Positions 25,205 through 31,904 of a DNA stretch of 64,000 nt are shown piece after piece. The notes under the pieces are model-generated. The model saw nothing but the letters and a program-made list of their open reading frames with translations. It ran no database searches and was not told where the DNA came from. The DNA lies in contig JACPSL010000038.1 of the NCBI GenBank assembly GCA_016193285.1, positions 1 to 64,000 on the forward strand. Reading direction: 5' to 3'. Each line of letters starts with the position of its first letter. Position 1 is the stretch's first letter. Both the position numbers and the translations under genes were made by a program. Source of the DNA: Candidatus Melainabacteria bacterium. Its GTDB lineage: Bacteria; Cyanobacteriota; Vampirovibrionia; 2-02-FULL-35-15.

Positions 25205-25470
25205 TGAGCTTCTTGTGCTTCAGGTGCTTTTTCTTCAGCTGGAGCTTGTGGGACAGCATCTTTTGCAGCTGGTGCTGCTTCTTCTGCTTTACTTTCTTTA
25301 GCTTCTTCAGCCTCTTCAGGTGCTTCTTCAGCCTCTTCAGCTTCTTCTTCGGCTTCTTCAGCTTCTTCTTCGGCTTCTTCTACTTCTTCTTTAGGTTTTG
25401 GTGCAGCACAAGCAGTCATGTAAACCAGTAACATAACTGAATAAAATAAAAGCGTTAGTTTCTTTAGCAT
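25201..25470 (-). CDS. Ala/Glu-rich lipoprotein, 89 aa
   Basis: ATG 25470 has AGGAGA upstream; a longer frame to 25533 lacks these signals. The N-terminus MLKKLTLLFYSVMLLVYMTA with Cys21 is a lipoprotein signal (MTAC). The mature part is almost wholly a low-complexity repeat of EEAEEA and EEAPEEA units followed by APAAKDAVPQAP. It is highly acidic and probably an extended periplasmic spacer or helix. Its stop overlaps the start of a second, smaller lipoprotein. Confidence 0.72.
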   Translation of the reverse strand: MLKKLTLLFYSVMLLVYMTACAAPKPKEEVEEAEEEAEEAEEEAEEAEEAPEEAEEAKESKAEEAAPAAKDAVPQAPAEEKAPEAQEAQ

Positions 25471-25610
25471 TTTTACTTGTCTCCTTTTTCTTTTTAACTT
25501 ATCTATTCTATTAGATGGTTTTTTACAAAACATATTTATTGTAACTTATAGTTGTTTGCCCAAAATCTATTTTTATTTTGTATAACAAGATGTAAAAACA
25601 ATACCACAGT

Positions 25611-26516
25611 CTAATCTATTATCATACTTGTCCAATTTAATGGTTCTACTGTCTTTCCAAGTACATACACGCCCCAGTGTAAATGAGGTCCACTTGCTAT
25701 TCCTGTACTTCCAACTTTACCAATTATCTGACTTTTTTTAATAAAGTCTCCTTCTTTTACAAGAATAGAACTTAAGTGTAAATATCCAGTAATAACTCCA
25801 TGCCCATGATCAATAAAAATACAATTCCCATTTACTACAAAGCCTTTAGTTTCATGTCCAGCTAAAATTACTTTTCCATTTTCAGGTGCTACTACATTTG
25901 AACCTTGTAAAGCTGCAAAGTCTAAACCTTTATGAAAGTAATCAGGGTTTATTACTCCATTTACTTTTCGTTTTACCCCATAAGCTGTGGACTGAGGACC
26001 ATTAGACGGATAAATAAATTTCCCACTCCAGAGCTTTGTATTACTTAAAGTACTTAAAGACTTAGCAACAAGAGCTTTTTCGATTCTACTTGCTTTTAAT
26101 TCAGCTACTTGCTTTGGAAGTATTAATTCCTGGAGAGGGTACTTTTTGTCTTTAACAAACAAATCAATTCTTTTTACCTTCTCTTTATAAAAAATTTCAA
26201 GCAGATATTTCCCACTCTTATAATTTGCACTAAGTGGTAAAAATGTTCTAAACCAGCTCTCAGATAAAACAAATACTGGTAGTTTGTTTTTTTCAAAAAA
26301 TATCTTTGGTACTTGTTTATTATTCTTTTCTCTTGGGATTTTGATAGAGACAGTGTCTCCAATAGTTGGAATTTCAGGTTTAATGATGGTTTCAAAAGGT
26401 TTTAAATTAGCTGAGTATGAATAACTTGAAGTATAGAAAATTAAAAAAAGTAAGAATACAAATGCCCTTAAATTAAACTTATTTAATCTTGGTTTAAATG
26501 TCTTAGTTATATGCAT
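25611..26516 (-). CDS. M23 family metalloendopeptidase (LytM-type)
   Basis: A 301-residue exported peptidoglycan hydrolase. An N-terminal hydrophobic segment (about 18-35) is a signal or anchor. Residues 40-135 form an Ig-like M23 N-terminal domain. The LytM/peptidase_M23 domain is at about 165-295 with Zn ligands in YFHKGLDF (His195, Asp199) and GPHLHWG (His278 or His280), plus IDHGHGVITGYLHLS. All zinc-site residues are present, so it should be active, cleaving peptide cross-links of the cell wall. It appears to be a single gene; no Shine-Dalgarno is clear. Confidence 0.9.
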   Translation of the reverse strand: MHITKTFKPRLNKFNLRAFVFLLFLIFYTSSYSYSANLKPFETIIKPEIPTIGDTVSIKIPREKNNKQVPKIFFEKNKLPVFVLSESWFRTFLPLSANYKSGKYLLEIFYKEKVKRIDLFVKDKKYPLQELILPKQVAELKASRIEKALVAKSLSTLSNTKLWSGKFIYPSNGPQSTAYGVKRKVNGVINPDYFHKGLDFAALQGSNVVAPENGKVILAGHETKGFVVNGNCIFIDHGHGVITGYLHLSSILVKEGDFIKKSQIIGKVGSTGIASGPHLHWGVYVLGKTVEPLNWTSMIID

Positions 26517-26566
26517 CTTTGTTTAATGGTAATATATGTTATGCACATTTGTCATAAATTTATTTT

Positions 26567-27559
26567 ATGTTGGAAGAAGAAAAACTAAGCAGAGCTAAAA
26601 TTTTAACTGAGCTTGAAATAACTGAAGATACTCTGTCAGTTTATGAAAATGAGTTAGGTATCAATACTGACACTGAGTTAGGCAATGTAGAAAATTTTAC
26701 TAAAGAAGATCTTGATTCACTTCAAACACTACATAAGCTTCGTGAGTCAGGACTAACTTATAATGAAATTAAGCTTTTATCTTCTGTTTCAGAAGTATTA
26801 AAAAATGTAGATCCGTCTAATGAAGCTGTTGCTACAAGCCTTATATCTTTATCACCAATTTACAGGCTAAAACAATCCTTAAATCTTTCAAAACAAGAGC
26901 TAAGTGTTTTAAGAACAAAAATTCAAGAACTAGAAGAATTATTAGAAAAAGAATCTTCAAACAAAACAGTTAATAATTCAGCAGAACTTGAAGTAAAACA
27001 AAAAGCAATTAACAATCTTGACAGAAAATTATCAGAGACTCTGCAACAAAAATCAAAATTAGAATCTGAACTTGCTTTATATAAAGAAGGAAATAATGTT
27101 CCTAATCAAGTAAGAGGCAAAAAAGCAAGAGAGCTTACTCAGTTACTTGCAAAAAAAGATATAGAACTTGATGAAGCTAAAAAGAAAAGTGATGAATTGC
27201 AAAGCAAATTAGATAAAACAACAGAAGATTCAACTGAACTAAAAGAAAGACTTGAGCTCTTAGAAGATGAAATATCTGAAATTGAACATGAGGTGGAAGA
27301 ACGTTATCAAGAGCAAATCTCAAGCTTAAGAGAACAAATCGAAGCATTAATAGATAAAAAACAACAAGAATGGGAAAAGTTTTATGTTGATTCAAATGAA
27401 CAGCACAGAAAGGAATTGTTAACACTTCAAAGAAAGCATGAGCAAGAAATTTTAAGATTAAAACAAAAAATTAGAGAACAAATTCAAGAAATTGAAGAAA
27501 TAAAAGCTATTAAAAATCCACTTTTAAGTTTATTAAATATTAGTGGAAAGAGAGGATAA
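26567..27559 (+). CDS. MerR-like HTH plus long coiled-coil protein, 330 aa
   Basis: Residues 1-75 look like a MerR-type winged helix: AKILTELEITEDTLSVYENE, then FTKEDLDSLQTLHKLRESGL and TYNEIKLL, where the Leu spacing and the glycine before the last helix fit. Residues about 105-310 are a continuous heptad coiled coil rich in Glu, Lys, Gln and Leu. The combination resembles cytoplasmic DNA-linked or scaffold proteins rather than a ligand-sensing MerR. No Cys or ligand-binding domain is seen. The last 27 bases overlap the convergent HAD gene. Confidence 0.65.
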   Translation: MLEEEKLSRAKILTELEITEDTLSVYENELGINTDTELGNVENFTKEDLDSLQTLHKLRESGLTYNEIKLLSSVSEVLKNVDPSNEAVATSLISLSPIYRLKQSLNLSKQELSVLRTKIQELEELLEKESSNKTVNNSAELEVKQKAINNLDRKLSETLQQKSKLESELALYKEGNNVPNQVRGKKARELTQLLAKKDIELDEAKKKSDELQSKLDKTTEDSTELKERLELLEDEISEIEHEVEERYQEQISSLREQIEALIDKKQQEWEKFYVDSNEQHRKELLTLQRKHEQEILRLKQKIREQIQEIEEIKAIKNPLLSLLNISGKRG

Positions 27560-28222
27560 CTCACTTAAATTAGCTATTAGGTGATCTGGCTTTAAAATTT
27601 CAAGTTGTTCTTTACTTCTTATTCCCCTTGAAATTGCAATGACTTTTTGAAATCTTGCAAGTCTAGCTGCATGAATATCTGTGTCTGAATCACCTATCAT
27701 CAATGTTTCAAGCGGGTTTAAGTTTAAGAAATTAATTGCTTTTACTAGTAACATGCACTTTTCTTGAATATCATTTGTAATTTTGTGTTCATCTGGCAAA
27801 GAGAAGAAAAACTCAGTTCCAAGATATTTATCTAGTTTAAATTGTTTTATAGCTTGAGTTAATTGCTTATGCCTGCGTAAAGTTACTATAAAAAAAATTA
27901 TATTTTTTGCTTTTAAATTTTCAAATGCCTTATAAACATCATTAAATAGTTTGTCATATGAAAAAAACTCATCCTTAAAACTTAACTCTTTCCTAAGCTC
28001 AACAAGGCCTAAGGATTCACTTATATTCAACCCACTTAATATTCCTATTTCAAGCTCTGAAATCCTATTTCTTCTAAGCTTCCAGAAATCTTCTAAGGTT
28101 AAAATCTGTTCTTTTGTTGTATGAGTTCCTTTTAAACTTTCTAAATATGCTACATAATATCTAGCAGATACATCAATGATTGGGCCATCTAGATCAAAAC
28201 AAATGTTAAATTTCTCTCCCAC
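27533..28222 (-). CDS. HAD-superfamily hydrolase (phosphoglycolate phosphatase-like)
   Basis: A 229-residue subclass I HAD phosphatase. Motif I is CFDLDGP (Asp10 nucleophile, Asp12), motif II FFIVTLRRH with Thr, motif III a Lys before NFLNLNPLETLMIGDSDTDI, whose GDSDTD supplies motif IV. The cap is helical (about 17-85). The substrate is not deducible; relatives hydrolyse phosphoglycolate or nucleotide monophosphates. Translation starts at GTG 28222, nine bases from a TATAAT on the minus strand that it shares with divergent mtnA. No Shine-Dalgarno sequence. Confidence 0.82.
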   Translation of the reverse strand: MGEKFNICFDLDGPIIDVSARYYVAYLESLKGTHTTKEQILTLEDFWKLRRNRISELEIGILSGLNISESLGLVELRKELSFKDEFFSYDKLFNDVYKAFENLKAKNIIFFIVTLRRHKQLTQAIKQFKLDKYLGTEFFFSLPDEHKITNDIQEKCMLLVKAINFLNLNPLETLMIGDSDTDIHAARLARFQKVIAISRGIRSKEQLEILKPDHLIANLSELSSLSTNI

Positions 28223-28231
28223 AATTTCTCT

Positions 28232-28239
28232 ATTATAAT
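28232..28239. promoter_or_regulatory. Symmetric bidirectional -10 box shared by the HAD gene and mtnA
   Basis: The 8-nt palindrome ATTATAAT holds TATAAT on the + strand (28234-28239) and TATAAT on the minus strand (28232-28237). GTG 28222 and ATG 28249 each lie nine bases from their box. Both transcripts would have leaders of about three bases or none. Confidence 0.6.
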
Positions 28240-28248
28240 ATTTTATGT

Positions 28249-29331
28249 ATGAAACAAGTTCAATCTAAAGTTAAGCCAATAATTTGGAAAGTAGAGACGG
28301 CTGGCCAGCCGTCTCTACTCGTTTTAGACCAAAGGTTATTGCCGTTTGAAAAAAAATATTTAGAGCTTACTACATATAAAGAAGTCATTCAAGCAATTAA
28401 AGATATGACTGTAAGAGGTGCTCCGCTAATTGGGATTGTTGCAGGCTATGGGATGGCATTGGCAGCATTAGAAGAAGGAGGCAAAGAAGAATTTGTTTCA
28501 TATATGAGAGCAGTTGGTGAAGAAATCAAATCTGCACGACCAACAGCAATAAATTTAAAATGGGCAATTGATTTGATATTAAATGATATTGCATCCGTAG
28601 AGACGCAATTAATTGCATCTCTACGAGACGTAATCACCAAACGTGCAATTTGGATTCATGAAGATGATGCCATGCGTTGCCAAAAAATTGGCGAACATGG
28701 TGCAACCATCGTAGAGTCGCGATTAATCGCGTCTCTACTGACGATATGTAACACTGGCTCGCTTGCTACAGGTGGTATTGGAACTGCATTTGGTGTAATT
28801 TTAACTCTTCACAAAAAAAATCCTAATTTAAAAATATTTGTAGCTGAAACAAGACCTCGCCAACAAGGAGCAAGACTAACTACATTTGAATGTATTGAAA
28901 ATGGAATTGATTGTACTTTAATTTCAGATACTGCCTGTGGTTATTTAATGCAAAAGGGAGAAATAGATTTAGTGATTACAGGGGCTGATAGAATTAGTGC
29001 AAATGGTGATACTGCAAATAAGATTGGTACTTATCAACTTGCAGTTTTAGCTAAAGAAAACAATATTCCTTTTTATGTAGCAGCTCCACTTTCTACATTT
29101 GATCTTTCAATAAAAAGTGGAGAAGAAATTCCAGTTGAAGAAAGAGATCCCAAAGAAGTTTTAGCTACTGGTGGAAAACCAATTTGTGTAAAAGGAACAA
29201 AAGCAATTAATCCTGCCTTTGATGTAACTCCAGCTAGACATATAACTGGCATTATTACTGAAAAAGGGATTTTAAGACCAAATTATAATGAATCAATTCA
29301 AAATATTTTTAACGTAAGTGTAGTTGCTTAA
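28249..29331 (+). CDS. mtnA: Methylthioribose-1-phosphate isomerase MtnA
   Basis: Isomerises 5-methylthioribose-1-phosphate to the ribulose form in methionine salvage or related 5'-deoxy-sugar disposal. The 360-residue protein has LDQRLLP, KDMTVRGAPLIGIVAGYG, the catalytic Cys in CNTGSLATGG and catalytic Asp in ITGADRISANGDTANKIGTY. Three stretches do not belong to the family: VETAGQPSLL (15-24), VETQLIASLR (117-126) and VESRLIASLL (155-164). Each is encoded by a copy of the same 28-nt palindrome in the same reading frame. The last lies four residues before the catalytic-Cys motif. No other methionine-salvage gene is in the window. Confidence 0.92.
   Translation: MKQVQSKVKPIIWKVETAGQPSLLVLDQRLLPFEKKYLELTTYKEVIQAIKDMTVRGAPLIGIVAGYGMALAALEEGGKEEFVSYMRAVGEEIKSARPTAINLKWAIDLILNDIASVETQLIASLRDVITKRAIWIHEDDAMRCQKIGEHGATIVESRLIASLLTICNTGSLATGGIGTAFGVILTLHKKNPNLKIFVAETRPRQQGARLTTFECIENGIDCTLISDTACGYLMQKGEIDLVITGADRISANGDTANKIGTYQLAVLAKENNIPFYVAAPLSTFDLSIKSGEEIPVEERDPKEVLATGGKPICVKGTKAINPAFDVTPARHITGIITEKGILRPNYNESIQNIFNVSVVA
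28291..28318. repeat. 28-nt palindromic element, mtnA copy 1
   Basis: Perfect palindrome with arms GTAGAGACGGCTGG and CCAGCCGTCTCTAC, translated as VETAGQPSL between IIWK and LVLDQRLLP, where relatives have only a two- to four-residue turn. Confidence 0.9.
28597..28624. repeat. 28-nt palindromic element, mtnA copy 2
   Basis: Arms GTAGAGACGCAATT and AATTGCATCTCTAC match except at one position; a flanking C and G extend the stem by one. Translated as VETQLIASL in the same frame as copies 1 and 3. Confidence 0.9.
28711..28738. repeat. 28-nt palindromic element, mtnA copy 3
   Basis: Arms GTAGAGTCGCGATT and AATCGCGTCTCTAC match except at one position. Translated as VESRLIASL, between GEHGATI and LTICNTGSLATGG. 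Confidence 0.9.
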
Positions 29332-29395
29332 GAAGTGTTATCTTTTTTATAATTTTTTTACAAATACCTAATAAATCTCTGATACCATGTTGCTT

Positions 29396-29461
29396 GAACC
29401 TATATTTAGGTTTGGACAAAGGCGTCATTTAAAGACGATGGTGTCTTTCTTAGGAGGACAC
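29396..29461 (+). promoter_or_regulatory. Structured leader of the 20-residue peptide gene
   Basis: Three local hairpins can form: AACCTA-TATT-TAGGTT (29397-29412), CGTC-ATTTAAA-GACG, and AAAGAC-GATGGT-GTCTTT. The last competes with a GTGTC/GACAC pairing that would close over AGGAGG (29452-29457) and hide the ribosome-binding site. Mutually exclusive stems around a Shine-Dalgarno sequence suggest translational regulation. No known riboswitch is recognised. Confidence 0.4.
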
Positions 29462-29524
29462 ATGAGTCCAGTAAATTTTGCCACATGGAGGCCAATGATT
29501 CCATACTGGCAATATAGAAAATGA
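29462..29524 (+). CDS. 20-residue peptide, own transcription unit
   Basis: ATG 29462 follows the near-perfect AGGAGG at 29452-29457. The 20 codons give MSPVNFATWRPMIPYWQYRK, a cationic, aromatic-rich peptide with two Trp and two Tyr, then TGA. A strong hairpin-plus-T terminator begins six bases after the stop. The arrangement (structured leader, best ribosome-binding site in the window, short frame, terminator) is that of a genuine small-protein mRNA or a leader-peptide attenuator. The next gene is 337 bp away beyond the terminator, so attenuation of that gene is less likely. The function is unknown. I do not recognise the peptide. Confidence 0.6.
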   Translation: MSPVNFATWRPMIPYWQYRK

Positions 29525-29530
29525 CGAACA

Positions 29531-29563
29531 AAAAAGAGAGGCAGTAATGCCTCTCTTTTTTTT
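29531..29563 (+). terminator. Rho-independent terminator after the 20-residue peptide gene
   Basis: Stem AAAAAGAGAGGCA / TGCCTCTCTTTTT closes a GTAA tetraloop (GNRA type) and is followed by more T residues. This is the clearest intrinsic terminator in the window. Confidence 0.85.
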
Positions 29564-29754
29564 ATAAACTTTTTTAAAGAAGAATTTCGTTTTTTTATTT
29601 TAACTACTGAGATACAACCAACATACAAGGTAATCTACCGGTATGGAAATAAATCTTTTTTTCTTTTTATGTCTTAGTTTCTAAGTAAAATTTTTTCATT
29701 ATTTTTTCACTGTAAAATTCCAGTAATATTTCATACAAACCAGTTTTAATCGAC

Positions 29755-29815
29755 TATAGACAAGATACTGATTTTTTGAAACAATTTATTTAATTCATTA
29801 ATTATAGACAAGATA
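29755..29815. promoter_or_regulatory. Paired 13-nt direct repeats upstream of a protease gene
   Basis: TATAGACAAGATA occurs at 29755-29767 and 29803-29815, 48 bp apart. Downstream, AGCC...GGCT encloses an AAAGCA/TGCTTT hairpin (about 29818-29848) just before the AAGGAG of the gene at 29861. The repeats may be regulator-binding sites. The remaining bases from 29564 to 29860 are AT-rich with no gene. Confidence 0.5.
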
Positions 29816-29860
29816 AAAGCCACTAAAGCATAGTGCTTTCTTTGGCTAGAAGGAGTTTTT

Positions 29861-30724
29861 ATGGGTAATGTTAGTAGTGTAGCAAGTGTAACTAATACAA
29901 CTAGAAGTCCAGGTTTAGTTAATAGACTCATTAAGGTAGGACTGCTTGGACTTGCAGGTGCTGGAGTACTTGGGAATGAAGTTTCAACTCGCTTGGAGTT
30001 ACAAAATCAGACTGCGCAAGTTAAAGAGCTTCAAAACAAATTTGATTCTCGAGTTACTTTAGATCAAATTATGGAAATTGTAGAAAAAGTTTCTCCTTCC
30101 ACCGTAATGGTTAAAGGCCCAGAGGGTCTTGGCTCAGGAATGATTTTTACTGACAGATATGGTACAAGATTTATCTTAACTAATGGTCATGTTACTGAAA
30201 GCAATCAGTTTGAAGAAAATGAATTCAGGGATGGTGTTTATTCAATTAGACTTTATAATGGCAGCGATTACAGTGAACCAATTAAATTTTATGCAGCTCC
30301 AGTAATTTTAAGTAGTGGAAAAAGAGCATATGCAAGTCCAGAGACAAAAGATCTAGCACTGTTACAAGTTCCTCCTAATGTTATTTTGCCTCCTAGTATT
30401 GGACTAAGTTTTAGAGATATAAATGATCCAGTAAGAGTTGGAGAATGTGTTATTGCAATTGGAAATCCATTTGGAGAAACAGACTCAATAAGTTTTGGTA
30501 TTGTAAGCCATGTAGATAGAAAATCAGATTTAAATGAAAATCATCACTTTCAAACAGATGCTGCAATTAATCCAGGGAATTCTGGTGGAGTATTAGTTGA
30601 TATGAAAGGAAAAGTAATAGGAATAAATACCTGGGGTTACAGGGGTACAAATGGTGTTGGTGGAACAATTAAATTTGATGAAATCTTAAAGGTTCTTACT
30701 GACTGGGGTATACAATTATTGTAA
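29861..30724 (+). CDS. Trypsin-like (DegP/HtrA-type) serine protease without PDZ
   Basis: AAGGAG precedes ATG 29861. The 287-residue protein has a hydrophobic N-terminal segment (about 25-41, IKVGLLGLAGAGVLG) and a chymotrypsin fold. The triad is complete: His110 in LTNGHV, Asp164 in TKDLALLQV and Ser241 in NPGNSGG. IGNPFGETDSISFGIVSHVD is the HtrA/DegP signature. No PDZ domain follows, and the protein ends shortly after the catalytic domain, so it is a minimal HtrA-type enzyme. A paralogue follows at 30872, showing tandem duplication. Confidence 0.88.
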   Translation: MGNVSSVASVTNTTRSPGLVNRLIKVGLLGLAGAGVLGNEVSTRLELQNQTAQVKELQNKFDSRVTLDQIMEIVEKVSPSTVMVKGPEGLGSGMIFTDRYGTRFILTNGHVTESNQFEENEFRDGVYSIRLYNGSDYSEPIKFYAAPVILSSGKRAYASPETKDLALLQVPPNVILPPSIGLSFRDINDPVRVGECVIAIGNPFGETDSISFGIVSHVDRKSDLNENHHFQTDAAINPGNSGGVLVDMKGKVIGINTWGYRGTNGVGGTIKFDEILKVLTDWGIQLL

Positions 30725-30857
30725 TTTATCAAATTGAAAGCTAGTAATTTCAACAATTTTACTTTCTTATTACGAAAATATATGGACAAATCTTAATATA
30801 TTCGATAGAATAAGAGTAATCTTTAGAATAGGAAAGTTTAAACAAGGTGAAAGCCTT

Positions 30858-30875
30858 ATGAAAGTTGCTGTATGA
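30858..30875 (+). CDS. Five-codon upstream reading frame coupled to the second protease gene
   Basis: ATG AAA GTT GCT GTA TGA (Met-Lys-Val-Ala-Val) is preceded by AAGGTG and ends in TGA that overlaps the start ATG of the next gene (ATGA). Such a minimal frame could feed ribosomes to the main gene by reinitiation. No other support. Confidence 0.3.
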   Translation: MKVAV

Positions 30876-31867
30876 ATGTACAGAGAACAAGCCCTTTAGT
30901 TAAGTTCATAGGTGTACTAGGAACCTTAGCTGGAGCTGGATTTCTTGGAGATGAAACAACAATCCCATCTAATATTGCTCATGCGCAGACTCCCTTAATA
31001 AAAGAACTTAAAAAAGATTCAGCAATAACTTATGAAGAAGAAGTAGAAGCAATTAATAAATTTGCACCATCAACAGGTGCAGTTATAGGACAATTTGGGC
31101 AAGGATCTTATTCATGCATTTCTGTTAAGGATAAAGAAGGAAATGATAAAATGCTCTTGCTTTCTGTTGAACATGTAGTAAGTGATGTTACTCTTAAAAA
31201 TTTAGATGGTTCTACAGTACAAGTTAGTAATGCTCTACAAGAAGATGGTATGTTTGGGATTAGACCTTATGACGGAAGTGACTTTGGTAAAAGTGAACAA
31301 TTTCTTGCGCCAGTTTTAGGTTTTGATAAACACTATGACTTAGCAGTATTAGATCCAAGTGGAAACCATTTACCACCCATTAAAATGAGGAACTTAATTA
31401 AACACCCTTTAAAAGTTGGTGAAAGAGGATTTCTAATTGGAAATGGACAAGGTTTAAAAGATACTTTAGTACCATTTAGGATTTCACATTTAAATAGATT
31501 AACTAAGTGGTACTATTACCCAAACATTCAACTATATGGAATATTCCCAGGAGGAAATTCTGGAGCTGGTGCTGTAGTCTTAAGAAAAGATAAGGAAACT
31601 GGTGAAGTAATCCCAGAATTAATAGGAGTACTACACTCAAACGTAGGTGTTGGCCAAGCCCAGGTACTTCCAATCACCTTTGTTAAAAGATTCTTAGAAC
31701 CTCTGGGTTATAAAGCTTTAGATCCTGATGAAAGACAAGCCTGGAGGGAAGAAAGTTTAGCTCAACTAGAGCGTTTTATGTTTCCTCTACCTGTCCATGG
31801 AAATCCTGCAGTGACAGGACCAATATTAGGTTATGTGCCAAGTAAATTAATACCACTGAAGCATTAA
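30872..31867 (+). CDS. Divergent trypsin-like serine protease paralogue
   Basis: A 331-residue protein related to the preceding gene. N-terminal hydrophobic stretch (FIGVLGTLAGAGFLGD) and an Ala-His-Ala-Gln site at about 37-40 suggest export. The triad remains: His101 in LLSVEHVVSD, Asp156 in HYDLAVLD, Ser230 in PGGNSGAGAV. The loops between are longer than in the first copy, and the GNPFG motif has become GNGQG. It may have other substrates. A C-terminal extension of about 55 residues (PDERQAWREESLAQLERFMF) is unmatched in the first copy. Confidence 0.78.
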   Translation: MNVQRTSPLVKFIGVLGTLAGAGFLGDETTIPSNIAHAQTPLIKELKKDSAITYEEEVEAINKFAPSTGAVIGQFGQGSYSCISVKDKEGNDKMLLLSVEHVVSDVTLKNLDGSTVQVSNALQEDGMFGIRPYDGSDFGKSEQFLAPVLGFDKHYDLAVLDPSGNHLPPIKMRNLIKHPLKVGERGFLIGNGQGLKDTLVPFRISHLNRLTKWYYYPNIQLYGIFPGGNSGAGAVVLRKDKETGEVIPELIGVLHSNVGVGQAQVLPITFVKRFLEPLGYKALDPDERQAWREESLAQLERFMFPLPVHGNPAVTGPILGYVPSKLIPLKH

Positions 31868-31904
31868 GATCTTTTAGCTTTGATGTACAATTTATTTCTA
31901 AGGT

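Noticed and set aside
25204-25431. Cys/Phe-rich frame opposite the Ala/Glu-rich lipoprotein
   Set aside because: It is the complement of GAA/GCT repeats, giving strings of Phe, Ser and Cys; no signal for translation.
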